DNA of 64,000 nucleotides from Serripes groenlandicus (taxonomy: Eukaryota > Mollusca > Bivalvia > Cardiida > Cardiidae). The DNA is taken from assembly GCA_031761405.1 (NCBI GenBank), contig JASEVX010000013.1, positions 43,659,991 to 43,723,990 on the forward strand. The letters run 5' to 3'. The notes beneath the pieces are model-generated. The model searched no databases. It was not told the origin of the DNA and saw nothing but the letters and a program-made list of their open reading frames with translations. Positions within the stretch are counted from its first letter, which is position 1; every line of letters begins with the position of its first letter. A program made the position numbers and the translations under genes. Below are positions 63,815 through 64,000 of this stretch, in pieces.

Positions 63815-64000
63815 TAGCCATTTCCACTTGCAGACGTGTTTTGATGCATGTGCAGCGGACGACTTTTGAAAACATTGTGAATTCCTCCTTTTGTCACAAT
63901 GTTTTCAACTTTATTCAATAATTATGCCCCCTTAGAAGAAGAGGGGTATATTGCTTTGCACATGTCGGTCCGTCGGCAGACCAAAGCTTGTCCGAGTGAT
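63815..64000. mobile_element. C-type MITE cut by a TCTTGT-group 5' end
   Basis: 63815-63919 is a MITE left part. From about 63920 a 5' hairpin (TGCCCCCTTAGAAGAAGAGG) and GTCGGTCCGTCGGCAG follow; the element continues beyond the window. Confidence 0.65.

Overview
This is a 64-kb piece of an animal nuclear genome. It is AT-rich and dominated by interspersed repeats, and it holds one spliced gene. The repeat types (tRNA-derived SINEs with AATC tails, abundant short foldback elements, and long TTTAGCTC...TCTTGT elements with GTCCGTC runs) together with a Kazal-containing OATP point to a mollusc, most likely a bivalve. That assignment rests on remembered repeat style, not on a database match.

Positions 1-34,500 hold no gene I can support. 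They are a mosaic of decayed transposons, minisatellites and SINEs. The short open frames here that look like a recurring protein family (peptides like FFFCHYVFKKPSAAEASES) are translations of one transposon family and not genes.

Positions 34,502-63,391 (+ strand) carry a solute carrier organic anion transporter (SLCO/OATP) gene. I assembled 11 coding exons with GT/AG junctions and matching phases, giving 2,403 nt and 800 residues. The predicted protein has about 12 membrane segments, the OATP signature HPRWIGAWWGGF (residues 307-318), an extracellular Kazal-like loop rich in cysteine, and an acidic cytoplasmic tail ending ESKL. The first exon seen begins with 5' UTR after a splice acceptor, so the promoter and first exon(s) lie upstream and are not identified. 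The ten introns (0.7-9.9 kb) are packed with the same repeats as the upstream region.

The dominant repeat is a MITE family of about 170-240 bp with TTAA flanks and CCCTTTCCC termini, resembling piggyBac-type elements. By eye there are roughly 70 copies or fragments. The youngest subfamily (here 'A', ends TTAACCCTTTCCCTCATA) has about 35 copies. Older subfamilies ('B/C', ends CCCTTTCCCACATA) are more diverged. Several insertions sit in repeats whose uninterrupted relatives are also in the window, so the TTAA target duplication can be read directly. Other families are three tRNA-derived SINEs (I, II, III), five further foldback/TIR families, a superfamily of long elements with hairpins at both ends and a TCTTGT terminus, a 231-bp satellite made from SINE-III, and a 165-bp satellite made from MITE A.

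I found no new enzymatic or defence system. The observations most worth following are MITE ends lying 26-40 nt upstream of four of the gene's ten 3' splice sites, TTAA-bearing minisatellites acting as repeated insertion targets, satellites born from a MITE and from a SINE, and one insertion at a TTAT site.
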